NCBI RefSeq assembly: GCF_050871315.1
Contig: NZ_JBJLRE010000019.1
Source: Kineococcus gynurae
Lineage (GTDB): Bacteria; Actinomycetota; Actinomycetes; Actinomycetales; Kineococcaceae
Length of the DNA stretch: 64,000 nucleotides
Reading direction: 5' to 3' (one strand)
This document shows positions 8,423 through 18,389 of the stretch, in pieces. Numbering within the stretch: the first letter of the stretch is position 1; each line of letters begins with the position of its first letter. The notes under the pieces were generated by a model. The model searched no databases, had not been told where the DNA came from, and was given only the letters and a program-made list of their open reading frames with translations. The position numbers were made by a program, and so were the translations under genes.

Positions 8423-9745
8423 TCAGACGTCGAGGACACCGTCCCGGGCCGCGGACGGCGGGGGCAGCCGGCGCGTCTCGACGTCCTCCCGCAGGAAGAC
8501 CCCCGGCCACAGGGGCGGGCTGATCTGCCCCTGCTCGTCGAACAACGACCACGAGCGGCGCAGCCGGACGCCCGGGTGGCTGCGCAGCGCGAAGGTGCAC
8601 TCGACCACGGTGGTGGGCCAGTCCCCCCGGAGCTCGACCCGGACGACGGAGCCGACCGCGTTGTCGACCCCGGGATCGGCCCCGAGGTCGAGGCGGAGCG
8701 CGGCGAGGGTCTGCCGCACGTAGGACGCCGCGGCGAGCGGGCGCGGGCCGAGCGGCCAGCCGTGATCGGCGACGTCCACCGCCGGCGGGGCGGGCAGGGC
8801 GCGCAGCGTTGCGTCCGCGCGCAGCCGGTGCGGGGCGAGGCCCGTCTCCCCGTCCCCCACCGGGTCCCCGAGGGTGGCGACCAGCACGTCGTCCGCCAGC
8901 AGCGCCACCGCCAGCACGTCGCTGCACCCGGAGGGGAAGAGCACGTCCACCCGGTCCGGTCCGAGACGTCGCGCCCGCACCCGGTCGTCGACCGGGTCCC
9001 GGCCCAGGGTCCAGTCCCGACCGCCCAGCGGGACCGTGGGGAGCAGGTCCCCCGCCTCCGGCTGCTCGTCGAGGAACCGGGAGCTCCAGCGCAGGGCCTG
9101 CAGCGCCTGCGAAGCCCGGACGGGTGCCACCGCCCGCCCCTCGGCAACCTGGAGCGCTGCGGGCCAGGCCCCCGCCGCGGGCAGGAACAGCCACCGGCGC
9201 GACCAGAGCACCTCCGAGGACCCCGCGCCGAGCGGGCGCAGCGTCCCCGGGGCGGTGTCCAGCCCGACCCAGGCGCCCTCGTCCGTCGCGACGACCTCGG
9301 CCACCGGGGCGTCCACGACGCAGCGGTGGACCGACCCGTCCCGGTCGACCCGGGCGACCGCGCCCCACCGGACGACGGGACCGACCGGCACCCGGTCGGA
9401 CTCGACGAATTCCTGCGCCGGCGGCGCCGACGCGCACCAGGCGGCGGCCCCGGCCGCACCTCGGAGCCCCAGCCCGTCGGTCCACACCGCGTCCTCGACA
9501 CCCGTCGGCCCGACCCGCAGCAGCGCCGACCCGTCACCGTGCTGGATCCAGAGGACGTCGGGACCGGCCGCCACGGTGGGTTCGGTGCGGGGCGGGGGCG
9601 GAGGGGGCTGCTCGGCCCAGGAGACGAGGTGTCGCAGCTGCGACGTCGTCGGGTCGAGAATCGCGGCCACCGGTCGGGCGTGGTCGAGCAGCCAGATCCC
9701 GGAGTCCAGGACCGCCAACCGGGCCGGTCGCAGGGGCCGGATCAT
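8423..9745 (-). CDS. Hypothetical protein, possibly beta-propeller-like
   Basis: 440 residues, not recognised as a named family. It has no signal peptide or membrane helix. The sequence is rich in short hydrophobic strands with repeated W/L-G-D patterns (VLDSGIWLLDH, VLWIQHGDGSALL, RWLFLPAAG, DVLVATLGDP), consistent with an all-beta fold such as a propeller. The C-terminal 100 residues contain a strand pair ending in a charged tail. The ATG start overlaps the stop of the SpoIIM-like gene by 4 bases (ATGA), so it is translated with that gene and probably last in a three-gene operon with the flippase-like protein. The coding frame is supported by the overlap and by consistent third-position GC. 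The function is unknown. Confidence 0.6.
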   Translation of the reverse strand: MIRPLRPARLAVLDSGIWLLDHARPVAAILDPTTSQLRHLVSWAEQPPPPPPRTEPTVAAGPDVLWIQHGDGSALLRVGPTGVEDAVWTDGLGLRGAAGAAAWCASAPPAQEFVESDRVPVGPVVRWGAVARVDRDGSVHRCVVDAPVAEVVATDEGAWVGLDTAPGTLRPLGAGSSEVLWSRRWLFLPAAGAWPAALQVAEGRAVAPVRASQALQALRWSSRFLDEQPEAGDLLPTVPLGGRDWTLGRDPVDDRVRARRLGPDRVDVLFPSGCSDVLAVALLADDVLVATLGDPVGDGETGLAPHRLRADATLRALPAPPAVDVADHGWPLGPRPLAAASYVRQTLAALRLDLGADPGVDNAVGSVVRVELRGDWPTTVVECTFALRSHPGVRLRRSWSLFDEQGQISPPLWPGVFLREDVETRRLPPPSAARDGVLDV

Positions 9746-10740
9746 CCGGCCGCGGGCGCCCGGTCCCCCGCGATGCTGCGCTCGACGTCACCGGTCTCCC
9801 CGGCCAGGGCCGCGGGCCGACCGAGGACGAGGGTGTAGGCCCCGAAGGCGACCCAGACGATCGCGCCGATCCCGATGCGGGCCCAGGTCGGCAGTCCGGA
9901 GGGGGTGACGAAACCCTCGACGAGGCCGGACACGAAGAGGACCACGACCAGGCCGAGCGCGATCCCCACCATGGCGCGTCCCTCGACCGCGAGGGATTCC
10001 GCCCGGGGCCGGGGACCGGGTGCGACCCAGGCCCAGAACAGTTTCATCCCGGCCCCGGCGGCCACGAAGACCGCCGTCAGCTCCAGCAGGCCGTGCGGGA
10101 GGATCAGCCCGAAGAACAACGCCCCGCGCTCGTTGTCGATCATCAGCCCGCCCTGCAGGCCCACGTTGAGGGCGTTCTGCAGCAACGCGAACGGGACGAA
10201 GACCCCGGTGATCCCGAGGGCGATGCAGGTCGCGGCGACCCAGGCGTTGTTGGTCCAGACCCGACCGGCGAAGGCCGCGGCGGCGTTCTCGGAGTAGTAG
10301 TCGGCGAAGTCGTTCTGGACGAGCTGGCGGATGTCCTCGTTGCTGCCGAACACCGAGGCCTGGGCCGGGCCGTTGCCGGTGATCCAGATCCCGGCGGCGA
10401 CCGCGACCAGGACGGTGAACGCCGCGGCGCCCGTCGACCACCACCGCACCCGCCAGAGCGCGGCCGGGAAGCCACGGGTGAAGAACTGCCCGACGAGGCG
10501 CCAGCCGGGCGCGGAGGTCCCGGTCAGCCGGGAACGGGCCCGGGCCAGCAGCGTGGACAGTTCCTCGACCAGGACCGCGTCGGAGGACCCGGAGCGCAGC
10601 TGCGACAGGTGCGTCGCGGTGCGCTGGTACAGCACGACGAGTTCGTCGGTCTCGCCGCCGGTCAGCCGCCGTCGCCGGACCAGGGACCGCAGGCGCTCCC
10701 ACTCGTGCGCGTGCACCACCCGGTACGCATCGACGTCCAC
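9742..10740 (-). CDS. SpoIIM / DUF95 family integral membrane protein
   Basis: 332 residues. The N-terminal 100 residues are helical and charged (HEWERLRSLVRRR, LVVLYQRTATHLSQLRS), followed by about five transmembrane helices. The family-typical PHGLLELTAVFVAAGAG motif is near residue 220. DUF95 proteins resemble the sporulation protein SpoIIM but are common in non-sporulating actinobacteria, next to RDD, DUF58 and MoxR genes; their role is unclear. The start is GTG. A 54-base gap separates it from the upstream flippase-like gene. The divergent RDD gene and the DUF58 gene at the window start belong to the same usual neighbourhood. Confidence 0.85.
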   Translation of the reverse strand: MDVDAYRVVHAHEWERLRSLVRRRRLTGGETDELVVLYQRTATHLSQLRSGSSDAVLVEELSTLLARARSRLTGTSAPGWRLVGQFFTRGFPAALWRVRWWSTGAAAFTVLVAVAAGIWITGNGPAQASVFGSNEDIRQLVQNDFADYYSENAAAAFAGRVWTNNAWVAATCIALGITGVFVPFALLQNALNVGLQGGLMIDNERGALFFGLILPHGLLELTAVFVAAGAGMKLFWAWVAPGPRPRAESLAVEGRAMVGIALGLVVVLFVSGLVEGFVTPSGLPTWARIGIGAIVWVAFGAYTLVLGRPAALAGETGDVERSIAGDRAPAAG

Positions 10741-10794
10741 GCGGTCAATCTACGCAGCCCCCGCGGGGTCGGCGGGAGCGCGCCGCGGCTCCAC

Positions 10795-11889
10795 TCAGAC
10801 GTGACGGCGCCGCCGCAGCCAGATCAGGGTGACCCAGGCCAGCGGCACCCGGCCCCAGAAGGTCAGCAGCCGGTGCAGGACGGCGGCCGACAGGGCCGCC
10901 CCGGTCGGGGTACCGACGGTGACCAGGGCCGCGAAGATCGCCGCCTCGGCCGCGCCGATCCCCCCGGGAACGGGGACCGCACCGGCCAGCGCCGAGCTGG
11001 CGACGATCACCAGCGGCAGCAGCAGCCAGGGCGGGGACTCCCCGAAGGCGAGCAGGCAGCACCCCAGCGTGGCCGCGAAGCTGCCCGGGACGAGCACGTG
11101 CCCGAGCGCGGCGACGGAGAGCCGACCCGGGTGGGTGAGGGTGGCGCGCAGCGGGGGCCAGGCCGCCCGCAGGGGCTGCAGGACCCGCTCGACCAGCCGC
11201 CGCCGCAGACCGGGGACGGCCAGCAGGGCCCCGCCGACCAGCAGCAGCGCCAGCAGGACCAGGCCCGCGGTCCGCACCGGCAGGATCTCGCCGAGCGCGT
11301 CGTCGCGGCCCGAGGCCAGCAGCAGGCCGGTGACCAGCACGGCGCTCGCCACCGCCGAGGTCGACTGGACGGCGGCGATGGTGGTGACCGCCTGCGGCAG
11401 CGTCACCCCCTGGCAGACGACGTAGCGGGCCATCAGGGCCAACCCGCCGGTGCTGGCCGGGGTGAGCAGGTTGGTGAACGTCGTGGCCAGCTGGGCAGCG
11501 CAGGTCCGCCAGAAGCGCAGGTGCACCGGGGAGAGCGCCACGAGGGAGACGACGTTGCCGACGATGGGCAGGAACGAGACGGCCAGCGCGGCGAGCACCC
11601 AGCGGGGGTCCGCTTCGCGCAGGCGGTGCCCGACGTCGGCGGCGCCGAGGCTGCGGACGACCACGACCAGGGCCACCAGGGTCGCGACGCCGATCAGCAA
11701 CCGCCACCACCAGCGCAGCAGCCACGACCGCCAGGCGGGCCACGGCTCCCGGGTGCCCGGGCCGGACGCGTCGCTGCCGGTGGACGCGGGTCCGCCGGGC
11801 ACGGGTCCGCCGGGCACGGGTCCGGTGGGCGCGGGACCCGGGGGCGAGGGGTCGGTCGGTGCTCCGGCGGCGGTCTCGTCGGTCGGCAC
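10795..11889 (-). CDS. Lysylphosphatidylglycerol synthase-like TM (UPF0104) flippase-family protein
   Basis: 364 residues. The N-terminal 45 residues form a Pro/Gly-rich tail with imperfect tandem GPVPGG units. About eight transmembrane helices follow, starting at RWWWRLLIGVATLVALVVVV. Family features include LLTPASTGGLALMARY, VPVPGGIGAAEAAI near the C terminus, and a basic final segment (LIWLRRRRHV). The family corresponds to the membrane flippase part of MprF and related proteins, often without the synthase domain, as here. The start is a GTG 51 bases from the divergent RDD start, so the two promoters must overlap. It is probably first in an operon with the SpoIIM-like gene. Confidence 0.82.
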   Translation of the reverse strand: MPTDETAAGAPTDPSPPGPAPTGPVPGGPVPGGPASTGSDASGPGTREPWPAWRSWLLRWWWRLLIGVATLVALVVVVRSLGAADVGHRLREADPRWVLAALAVSFLPIVGNVVSLVALSPVHLRFWRTCAAQLATTFTNLLTPASTGGLALMARYVVCQGVTLPQAVTTIAAVQSTSAVASAVLVTGLLLASGRDDALGEILPVRTAGLVLLALLLVGGALLAVPGLRRRLVERVLQPLRAAWPPLRATLTHPGRLSVAALGHVLVPGSFAATLGCCLLAFGESPPWLLLPLVIVASSALAGAVPVPGGIGAAEAAIFAALVTVGTPTGAALSAAVLHRLLTFWGRVPLAWVTLIWLRRRRHV

Positions 11890-11940
11890 GGCTCGATCGT
11901 CGCACCCGCGCAGCCCTGAGGAGGACCGCGGCCGGTTAGC

Positions 11941-12828
11941 GTGACGGAGGTGAGCGCCCCCCCGACCGCCGACGGCCGCGACCCGCTGTTCGGTCCCGAC
12001 GCGGTCCGGCTCCTGGCCGAGGGCGGTCTGCCCCCGCTGCACGGCGACGTGGTGACCGGCGAGGCGGTCGTGCTGGGACTGCGCTCGGCGTCCTTCGCCT
12101 CGCGGTTGCTGGCCGCACTGATCGACGCGGTCGCCGTCCTGCTGGTGCTGCTGGGGGTGGTCCTCGGGGTCGACGCGCTGGACGGCGGACTGGACACCGC
12201 GGGCCTGCAGGCCGTGTGGCTGACCACGACCATCGGCTGCCTGGTCGGGATCCCCGTCCTGGTCGAGACGCTCACCCGGGGTCGCAGCCTGGGCAAGCTC
12301 GCCCTGGGGACCCGGGTGGTGCGCGACGACGGGGGGCCGGTCCGGTTCCGGCACTGCGTGGTCCGGGGACTGCTGGGGTTCTTCGAGCTGTGGGCCCTGC
12401 TCGGCTCGCCGGCCATCATCTGCTCGCTCATCAACGCCCGGGGCAAGCGGTTCGGGGACCTGCTGGCAGGGACCTACGTCATCCGCGTCCGCACCGGGCG
12501 CCCCACGCTGCCGTTGCCGCCGATGCCGCCGGAGCTGGCCGGGTGGGCCCGCAACGCCGACATCGGGCGGCTCCCGGACGGCACCGCGGTCGCGGTCCGG
12601 CAGTTCCTGACCCGGGCCGCGACGCTGCACCCGGCCTCGCGGGTGCAGCTCGGACGCGCCCTGGCCGACCTCCTGCTCACCCGGGTCGCCCCGGCGCCCC
12701 CGGCCGGCTGCGACCCGGAGTCGTTCCTGCTCGCCGTCCTCGTCGAGCGGCGCGACCGCGAGCTGCACCGGCTGCAGCGCCAGCAGCGGCGGACCGACGA
12801 GCTGGCCCGCTCGCTGCGGCGGGACTGA
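11941..12828 (+). CDS. RDD family membrane protein
   Basis: 295 residues. After about 45 residues the RDD domain begins: SASFASRLLAALIDAVAVLLVLLGVV, a second helix pair, and GRSLGKLALGTRVVRDDGG near 115. The matching INARGKRFGDLLAGTYVI is near 165. The C-terminal 110 residues are soluble, helical and charged, ending in a likely coiled coil (ERRDRELHRLQRQQRRTDEL). RDD proteins are small membrane proteins, some implicated in ion exchange. The specific role is unknown. GTG at 11941 is used; a second in-frame GTG at 11950 is possible. A strong hairpin follows the stop. Confidence 0.87.
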   Translation: MTEVSAPPTADGRDPLFGPDAVRLLAEGGLPPLHGDVVTGEAVVLGLRSASFASRLLAALIDAVAVLLVLLGVVLGVDALDGGLDTAGLQAVWLTTTIGCLVGIPVLVETLTRGRSLGKLALGTRVVRDDGGPVRFRHCVVRGLLGFFELWALLGSPAIICSLINARGKRFGDLLAGTYVIRVRTGRPTLPLPPMPPELAGWARNADIGRLPDGTAVAVRQFLTRAATLHPASRVQLGRALADLLLTRVAPAPPAGCDPESFLLAVLVERRDRELHRLQRQQRRTDELARSLRRD

Positions 12829-12835
12829 GACGACG

Positions 12836-12872
12836 GCACCGCCGCCCCCGGGCAACCCGGGGACGGCGGTGC
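12836..12872. terminator. Intrinsic hairpin between convergent RDD and ahcY genes
   Basis: GCACCGCCGCCCCCGGG pairs with CCCGGGGACGGCGGTGC around a 3-base loop. It lies between two gene ends and probably terminates transcription from both sides. Confidence 0.75.
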
Positions 12873-12904
12873 GCGACCGGCTGAGCCGATTCAGCGGGGC
12901 CGGG

Positions 12905-14395
<1,491 letters not shown>

Positions 14396-14519
14396 GAAGA
14401 TCCTCGGGTCGTCCTGGACAGGTTGACGTGGGTCTCCCGGCGCGGCCCCTCCGGGCCTCCATCGAGCTGTCGTCGCAGGCGGCATCACCGGACGTCGGAA
14501 GCTCCCACCAGGGTAACCG

Positions 14520-15674
14520 TCAGTCGAGACGGTCGCGCAGGTCGGCGACGTGGGGGGAGGTCGCCGGGTCGATCCCGGCCGCCAGGGCCAGGTAGGTCGC
14601 GGCGAAGTCGGTCCGGGCGATCAGCTCGGCGAGGCGGACCAGTGCCGGTCCCGGTTCGGCCACGACCTCGCTGACCCGCACGCCGGCGTCGGCCGCGGTC
14701 GTGGTGACGGCGTGCACGAGGTGGCGCTCCGCATCGGTCAGGGCCACCGGGGCGTCGCGCAGCACCAGCAGCTGCAGCCGGGTCCCCACCGGGTCGTCGA
14801 GGAAGGGGTCGGCGAAGACGTCGTCGGGCCGGGCGGCGAAGGGTCCCCCGAACGTGGCCACGATCTCGCTCGCGTCGTCGGGCAGGGCGCCCCCGACGGC
14901 CGGGACCCGTGCCGTGCGGGCCAGCATGGAGGCGCACCGACGGGCCGCGGCCGCGGTCAGGTCGGAGTCGGCCAGCACGACCGGAGCGGTCCCGCCCAGC
15001 TCCAGGGCCAGGGTCTTGGCCGGGTTCACGAACGGTTCGGTGGCCGGCTTGCAGGTCTCGGCGACCGCGTCGAGGCGGTCGGCGACCTCGGCCAGCACCC
15101 CGGTCGGCACCTTGACCAGGTCCAGGGCGTCCGCGGCCATCAGCACCGGGGTCAGCAGGGACCAGAGCGCGACCCGGGACGAACGCGAACCACCGGCGGC
15201 GCGCACCCCCTCGGCCGGGGAGACGTGCAGGTTGCCGACCCGGCCGCCGATCTCGGCCAGCGGGGACCGCGCGGCCCCGACGGTGAGCACGCGGGCCCCC
15301 CGCCGGGAGGCCTCGGCGGCCAGCTCGAGCGGACCGGGCGCGCGACCCGACATCGAGACCGCCACCACGACGTCGAGGGCCCCGATCCAGCTCGGCAGGC
15401 GCCCCCCGCGCCGGGCGACCACGGGGACCGGGCAGGTGCCCCCGGCCAGCGAGGTCAGCACGTCGGTCACCACGGAGCTGCCCCCGAGGCTGGCGATGAG
15501 CAGCGCCCGCGGCCGTCCGTCGGCGGCGAAGCGGGCCAGCCCCGCCTCCTCCGTGAGCCCGACCGACTCGCGCACCTGCGCCCCGGCCGAGGCGAGTCCG
15601 CGCAGCATCTGCGAGGTGTCGGCCCGGGCCAGCGCGTCCGCGTCGGCGAGCAGCGCCTCGTCGAGGGCGGTCAC
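14520..15674 (-). CDS. SIS-domain sugar-phosphate isomerase (bifunctional PGI/PMI-like)
   Basis: 384 residues. An N-terminal SIS fold (about 50-200) has the phosphosugar loop LIASLGGSSVVTDVL and VAVSMSGRAPGPLELA. A C-terminal domain (about 215-350) resembles the phosphoglucose/phosphomannose isomerase C-terminal family, including NPAKTLALELGGTAPVV and RDAPVALTDAERHLV. Its position directly after manB and Trm112, a common actinobacterial arrangement, supports a role in hexose-phosphate interconversion for GDP-mannose or related nucleotide sugars. The catalytic residues of true PGI/PMI cannot be confirmed by eye, so a regulatory SIS protein is possible. ATG overlaps the Trm112 stop by 4 bases. 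Confidence 0.78.
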   Translation of the reverse strand: MTALDEALLADADALARADTSQMLRGLASAGAQVRESVGLTEEAGLARFAADGRPRALLIASLGGSSVVTDVLTSLAGGTCPVPVVARRGGRLPSWIGALDVVVAVSMSGRAPGPLELAAEASRRGARVLTVGAARSPLAEIGGRVGNLHVSPAEGVRAAGGSRSSRVALWSLLTPVLMAADALDLVKVPTGVLAEVADRLDAVAETCKPATEPFVNPAKTLALELGGTAPVVLADSDLTAAAARRCASMLARTARVPAVGGALPDDASEIVATFGGPFAARPDDVFADPFLDDPVGTRLQLLVLRDAPVALTDAERHLVHAVTTTAADAGVRVSEVVAEPGPALVRLAELIARTDFAATYLALAAGIDPATSPHVADLRDRLD

Positions 15675-15892
15675 GCCCCGCCCCCGTCCGCGGCCAGCCC
15701 GCGGGCCTCGTCGGCGAGCAGGACGGGCACACCGTCCACCACCGGGTAGCGCACGCCGGCCCCGGTGGTGAGGACGACCTCCCCGTCGACCTCGACCGGG
15801 CCGCTGAGGGGGGCACCCGTCACCGGGCAGCGCAGCAGCGGGAGCACCCAGTCCTCCAGGCGCAGCCCGGGACCGTCAGGGCCGCCGCTCAC
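15671..15892 (-). CDS. Trm112-family small protein
   Basis: 73 residues. It contains LLRCPVTGAPLSGP, a strand, and GVRYPVVDGVPVLLADEAR, the family hallmark. Only one Cys remains (RCPVTGAPL), so a zinc site of the CPxC type is probably absent. Eukaryotic Trm112 activates methyltransferases; bacterial homologues have no settled function but are consistently linked to manB and SIS genes. GTG start with 4-base overlaps on both sides (manB stop, SIS start), so it is fully embedded in the operon. Confidence 0.85.
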   Translation of the reverse strand: MSGGPDGPGLRLEDWVLPLLRCPVTGAPLSGPVEVDGEVVLTTGAGVRYPVVDGVPVLLADEARGLAADGGGA

Positions 15893-17340
15893 GCCGCGGC
15901 CCCGATCAGGGCGAGCACGCGGTCCCGGATGCGTTCCATGGCGGCCGGGTCGGCCCCCTCGGCGTTCAACCGCAGCAACGGCTCGGTGTTGGAGGCCCGC
16001 AGGTTGAACCACCACCGCCCGCCCGGCTCGTCGGAGCCGGTGACGGTGACGCCGTCCAGGCGGTCGATCTCGACGGGGCGTCCGGCCGCCTCCTCCTCGG
16101 CGGAGATGGTGGCGACCACGGACTCGGTGACCGCCGAGGCGTCGGCGACGCGGGAGTTGATCTCTCCGCTGGCGGTGTAGCGCTCGTACTCGGCGGCCAG
16201 CTCCGAGAGGGGCCGGTCGGACTCGGCCAGGGCGGCCAGGACGTGCATGGCGGCCAGCATCCCGGTGTCGGCCGACCAGAAGTCCCGGAAGTAGTAGTGG
16301 GCGGAGTGCTCGCCGCCGAAGACGGCGTCCTCGTCGGCCATGCGCTGCTTGATGAAGGAGTGCCCCACCCGGGTCCGGACCGGACGCCCGCCGTCCTCGG
16401 TGACGATCTCGGGCACGGCCAGGGACGTGATCAGGTTGTGGATGATCACCGGCTCGCGGCCCGCGGCCAGCTCCTTGGCGATCTCCCGCCGCGCCACCAG
16501 GGCCGTCACCGCGCTGGGGCTGACCGGCTCGCCCTTCTCGTCGACGACGAAGCAACGGTCGGCGTCGCCGTCGAAGGCCAGGCCGAGGTCGGCCCCGGCC
16601 CGCGGCACGGCCGCCTGCAGGTCGACCAGGTTGGCCGGGTCGAGGGGGTTGGCCTCGTGGTTGGGGAAGGTCCCGTCGAGCTCGAAGTAGAGCGCGGTGA
16701 CGTCCAGCGGCAGGGCGGGCAGACCGGCCGCGTCGCCCAGCACCGCCGGGACGGTGTGACCGGCCATGCCGTTGCCGGCGTCGACGACCACGCGCAACGG
16801 GCGGGCGCCGGACAGGTCGACGAGCGAGCGCAGGTGGGCGGCGTAGTCGCGCAGCAGGTCCGACTCCCCGACCGTGCCGCGCCGCCCCTCGCCCGCGGGC
16901 ACGGCACCGGCGTCGAGCCAGGTCTGGGCCCGCTCGCGCACGGCGACGAGCCCCGTGTCCTGACCGACGGGACGGGCACCGGCCCGGCAGAGCTTGATGC
17001 CGTTGTACTCGGCCGGGTTGTGGCTGGCGGTGAACATCGCGCCGGGCACCCCGCGGGCGCCGCTCGCGTAGTAGAGGCCGTCGGTCGAGCACAGCCCGAT
17101 GACCTCGACGTCGACACCGCGGGAGGCCAGTCCGTCGGCGAAGGCGGCGGACAGCGCGGGCGAGGACGGGCGCATGTCGTGGCCGACGACCGCACGCGCG
17201 GGCCCCCCGGCCGCCTCGGGGACCACGACGACCTCGGCGAAGGCGGCCCCCAGGGCCCGCACCACGCCCTCGTCGATCTGCTCGGGCACGAGGCCGCGCA
17301 CGTCGTAGGCCTTGATGACGGTGCTCAGGTCCAGGGTCAC
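15889..17340 (-). CDS. manB: Phosphomannomutase / phosphoglucomutase
   Basis: 483 residues, an alpha-D-phosphohexomutase. It interconverts mannose-6-P and mannose-1-P (often glucose phosphates too) for GDP-mannose and cell-envelope glycan synthesis. The four domains show KAYDVRGLVP at the N terminus, the phosphoserine loop TASHNPAEYNGIKL, the Mg loop FDGDADRC, the sugar loop GGEHSAHYYFRD and the C-terminal phosphate loop RASNTEPLLRLN. GTG at 17340 is favoured because it lies 7 bases after TAGGGT (leaderless promoter pattern) and matches the usual length. An in-frame ATG at 17382 would add 14 unconserved residues. It heads the manB-Trm112-SIS operon. Confidence 0.95.
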   Translation of the reverse strand: MTLDLSTVIKAYDVRGLVPEQIDEGVVRALGAAFAEVVVVPEAAGGPARAVVGHDMRPSSPALSAAFADGLASRGVDVEVIGLCSTDGLYYASGARGVPGAMFTASHNPAEYNGIKLCRAGARPVGQDTGLVAVRERAQTWLDAGAVPAGEGRRGTVGESDLLRDYAAHLRSLVDLSGARPLRVVVDAGNGMAGHTVPAVLGDAAGLPALPLDVTALYFELDGTFPNHEANPLDPANLVDLQAAVPRAGADLGLAFDGDADRCFVVDEKGEPVSPSAVTALVARREIAKELAAGREPVIIHNLITSLAVPEIVTEDGGRPVRTRVGHSFIKQRMADEDAVFGGEHSAHYYFRDFWSADTGMLAAMHVLAALAESDRPLSELAAEYERYTASGEINSRVADASAVTESVVATISAEEEAAGRPVEIDRLDGVTVTGSDEPGGRWWFNLRASNTEPLLRLNAEGADPAAMERIRDRVLALIGAAA

Positions 17341-17347
17341 GCTCGAA

Positions 17348-17353
17348 ACCCTA
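17348..17353 (-). promoter_or_regulatory. Candidate -10 element for leaderless manB transcript
   Basis: TAGGGT on the minus strand, 7 bases before GTG 17340. The same hexamer and spacing recur before other genes in the window. Confidence 0.45.
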
Positions 17354-17436
17354 GATGAGGACTCCGACACGGGGTGGGACAACCGTCGGCCGCCCGGGGC
17401 GGCGTGATCCGGTTCACCACCCCCGGGAGGACGGCC

Positions 17437-17730
17437 TCACTTCTTCCGGCTGCGCTCCAGCACGGCGTCGACGGTGATGGGGCCGGCGGCGGACTCCCAG
17501 GTGCGCAGCTCGCAGACGTGGCAGGAGACGAAGGTGACGGGGGTGCCGTCGGTGAGCGACATGAGCAGCTGGGTGATCCGCTCGCTGCCGCAGCCGGTGC
17601 AGGTGGACCGCTCGCCGCGGTGCTCGGCCTGGGTCAGCGACCCCAGGGGCATCTCGACCGGGGCGGTGCGGCTGCGCCGGGTCCGCCGGGGCGCGGGGAC
17701 GGCGGCGGACGGGTTGGACGCGACGGCCAC
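17437..17730 (-). CDS. Small zinc-ribbon protein
   Basis: 97 residues. A disordered basic N terminus (about 1-40) is followed by CTGCGSERITQLLMSLTDGT, then VTFVSCHVCELRTWE. The CxxC ... CxxC spacing is that of a zinc ribbon. The sequence resembles a small uncharacterised zinc-ribbon family found beside manB in actinobacteria. GTG 17730 is supported by a good Shine-Dalgarno (GGAGG, 7 bases upstream). It is transcribed toward the same strand as manB and DUF3499. A nucleic-acid or protein-binding role is likely from the ribbon, but nothing specific can be assigned. Confidence 0.75.
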   Translation of the reverse strand: MAVASNPSAAVPAPRRTRRSRTAPVEMPLGSLTQAEHRGERSTCTGCGSERITQLLMSLTDGTPVTFVSCHVCELRTWESAAGPITVDAVLERSRKK

Positions 17731-17839
17731 GGGTGAACCTCCGGGGGAGCAGGGGCGGACCTCTTCCCATCGGCCGCCCGACCCGCCACCTGAGTCGGCT
17801 CCCACCCCGGGCGTCACAGTCGCACCGGGAACCCGACGC

Positions 17840-18280
17840 CTACTGGCGGGGCAGCACCCGCAGGTGCGCCCGGCGCGCCTCGCCCGACCCACCGGGACCG
17901 CCGGCCGCGTCCAGGGGTCGGCTGGTCGGTGCGACCGCGGGCCGGTCCCGGACCGCCTCGGCGACGGCCAGGATGTCGTCGGCCGCGGTCGCGGCGTCGA
18001 TCATCTCGGGGTTCAACCGGACCACCTCCCAGCCGCGCGGGGCCGTGAGCCGCTGGGCGTGCGTCGCGCACAGGTCGTAGCAGTGCGGTTCGGCGTAGGT
18101 GGCCAACGGTCCGAGGACGGCCGTGGAGTCGGAGTAGACGTAGGTGAGGGTCGCCACCGCGGCGCTGCCGCAGGCGGTCCGGGAGCAGCGTCGCTCCGGT
18201 GCCTGCCGACCGGTCCCGGTGCGCCCACCCTGGCCCGTCGTCGATCCTGACCTCGACGGGCTGGAACCGGGAGTGCTCAC
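17840..18280 (-). CDS. DUF3499 family protein
   Basis: 146 residues. It matches the actinobacterial DUF3499 pattern: RRCSRTACGSAAVATLTYVYSDS, then TAVLGPLATYAEPHCYDLC and HAQRLTAPRGWEVVRL. Four Cys in two pairs (CSRTAC and the later C...C around HCYDLCATH) suggest metal binding. The C-terminal 60 residues are variable. GTG 18280 is preferred over GTG 18289 because TAACGT lies exactly 7 bases before it, the leaderless pattern seen repeatedly here. It is divergent from the metallopeptidase-fold gene, a conserved pairing. The function is unknown. Confidence 0.82.
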   Translation of the reverse strand: MSTPGSSPSRSGSTTGQGGRTGTGRQAPERRCSRTACGSAAVATLTYVYSDSTAVLGPLATYAEPHCYDLCATHAQRLTAPRGWEVVRLNPEMIDAATAADDILAVAEAVRDRPAVAPTSRPLDAAGGPGGSGEARRAHLRVLPRQ

Positions 18281-18287
18281 GCAGCGC

Positions 18288-18293
18288 ACGTTA
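18288..18293 (-). promoter_or_regulatory. Candidate -10 for DUF3499 gene
   Basis: TAACGT on the minus strand, 7 bases before GTG 18280. This supports a leaderless transcript and decides the start. Confidence 0.4.
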
Positions 18294-18377
18294 CCCCTGC
18301 CGCCCGCGACCGCTCAGCGAGGACACACCCGACCCGGGGCCACCCCGCGGCGCCCCCGGACGACCCGCCCGCGCCCG

Positions 18378-18383
18378 TATCCT
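18378..18383 (+). promoter_or_regulatory. Candidate -10 for metallopeptidase-fold gene
   Basis: TATCCT, 6 bases before ATG 18390, with no Shine-Dalgarno. This is consistent with a leaderless transcript. Confidence 0.4.
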
Positions 18384-18389
18384 GCCCGG

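Noticed and set aside
14396..14519. Possible SAH or SAM riboswitch before ahcY
   Set aside because: The 124-base leader has GC hairpins, but I could not match the conserved cores of SAH, SAM-I, SAM-II or SAM-IV classes.
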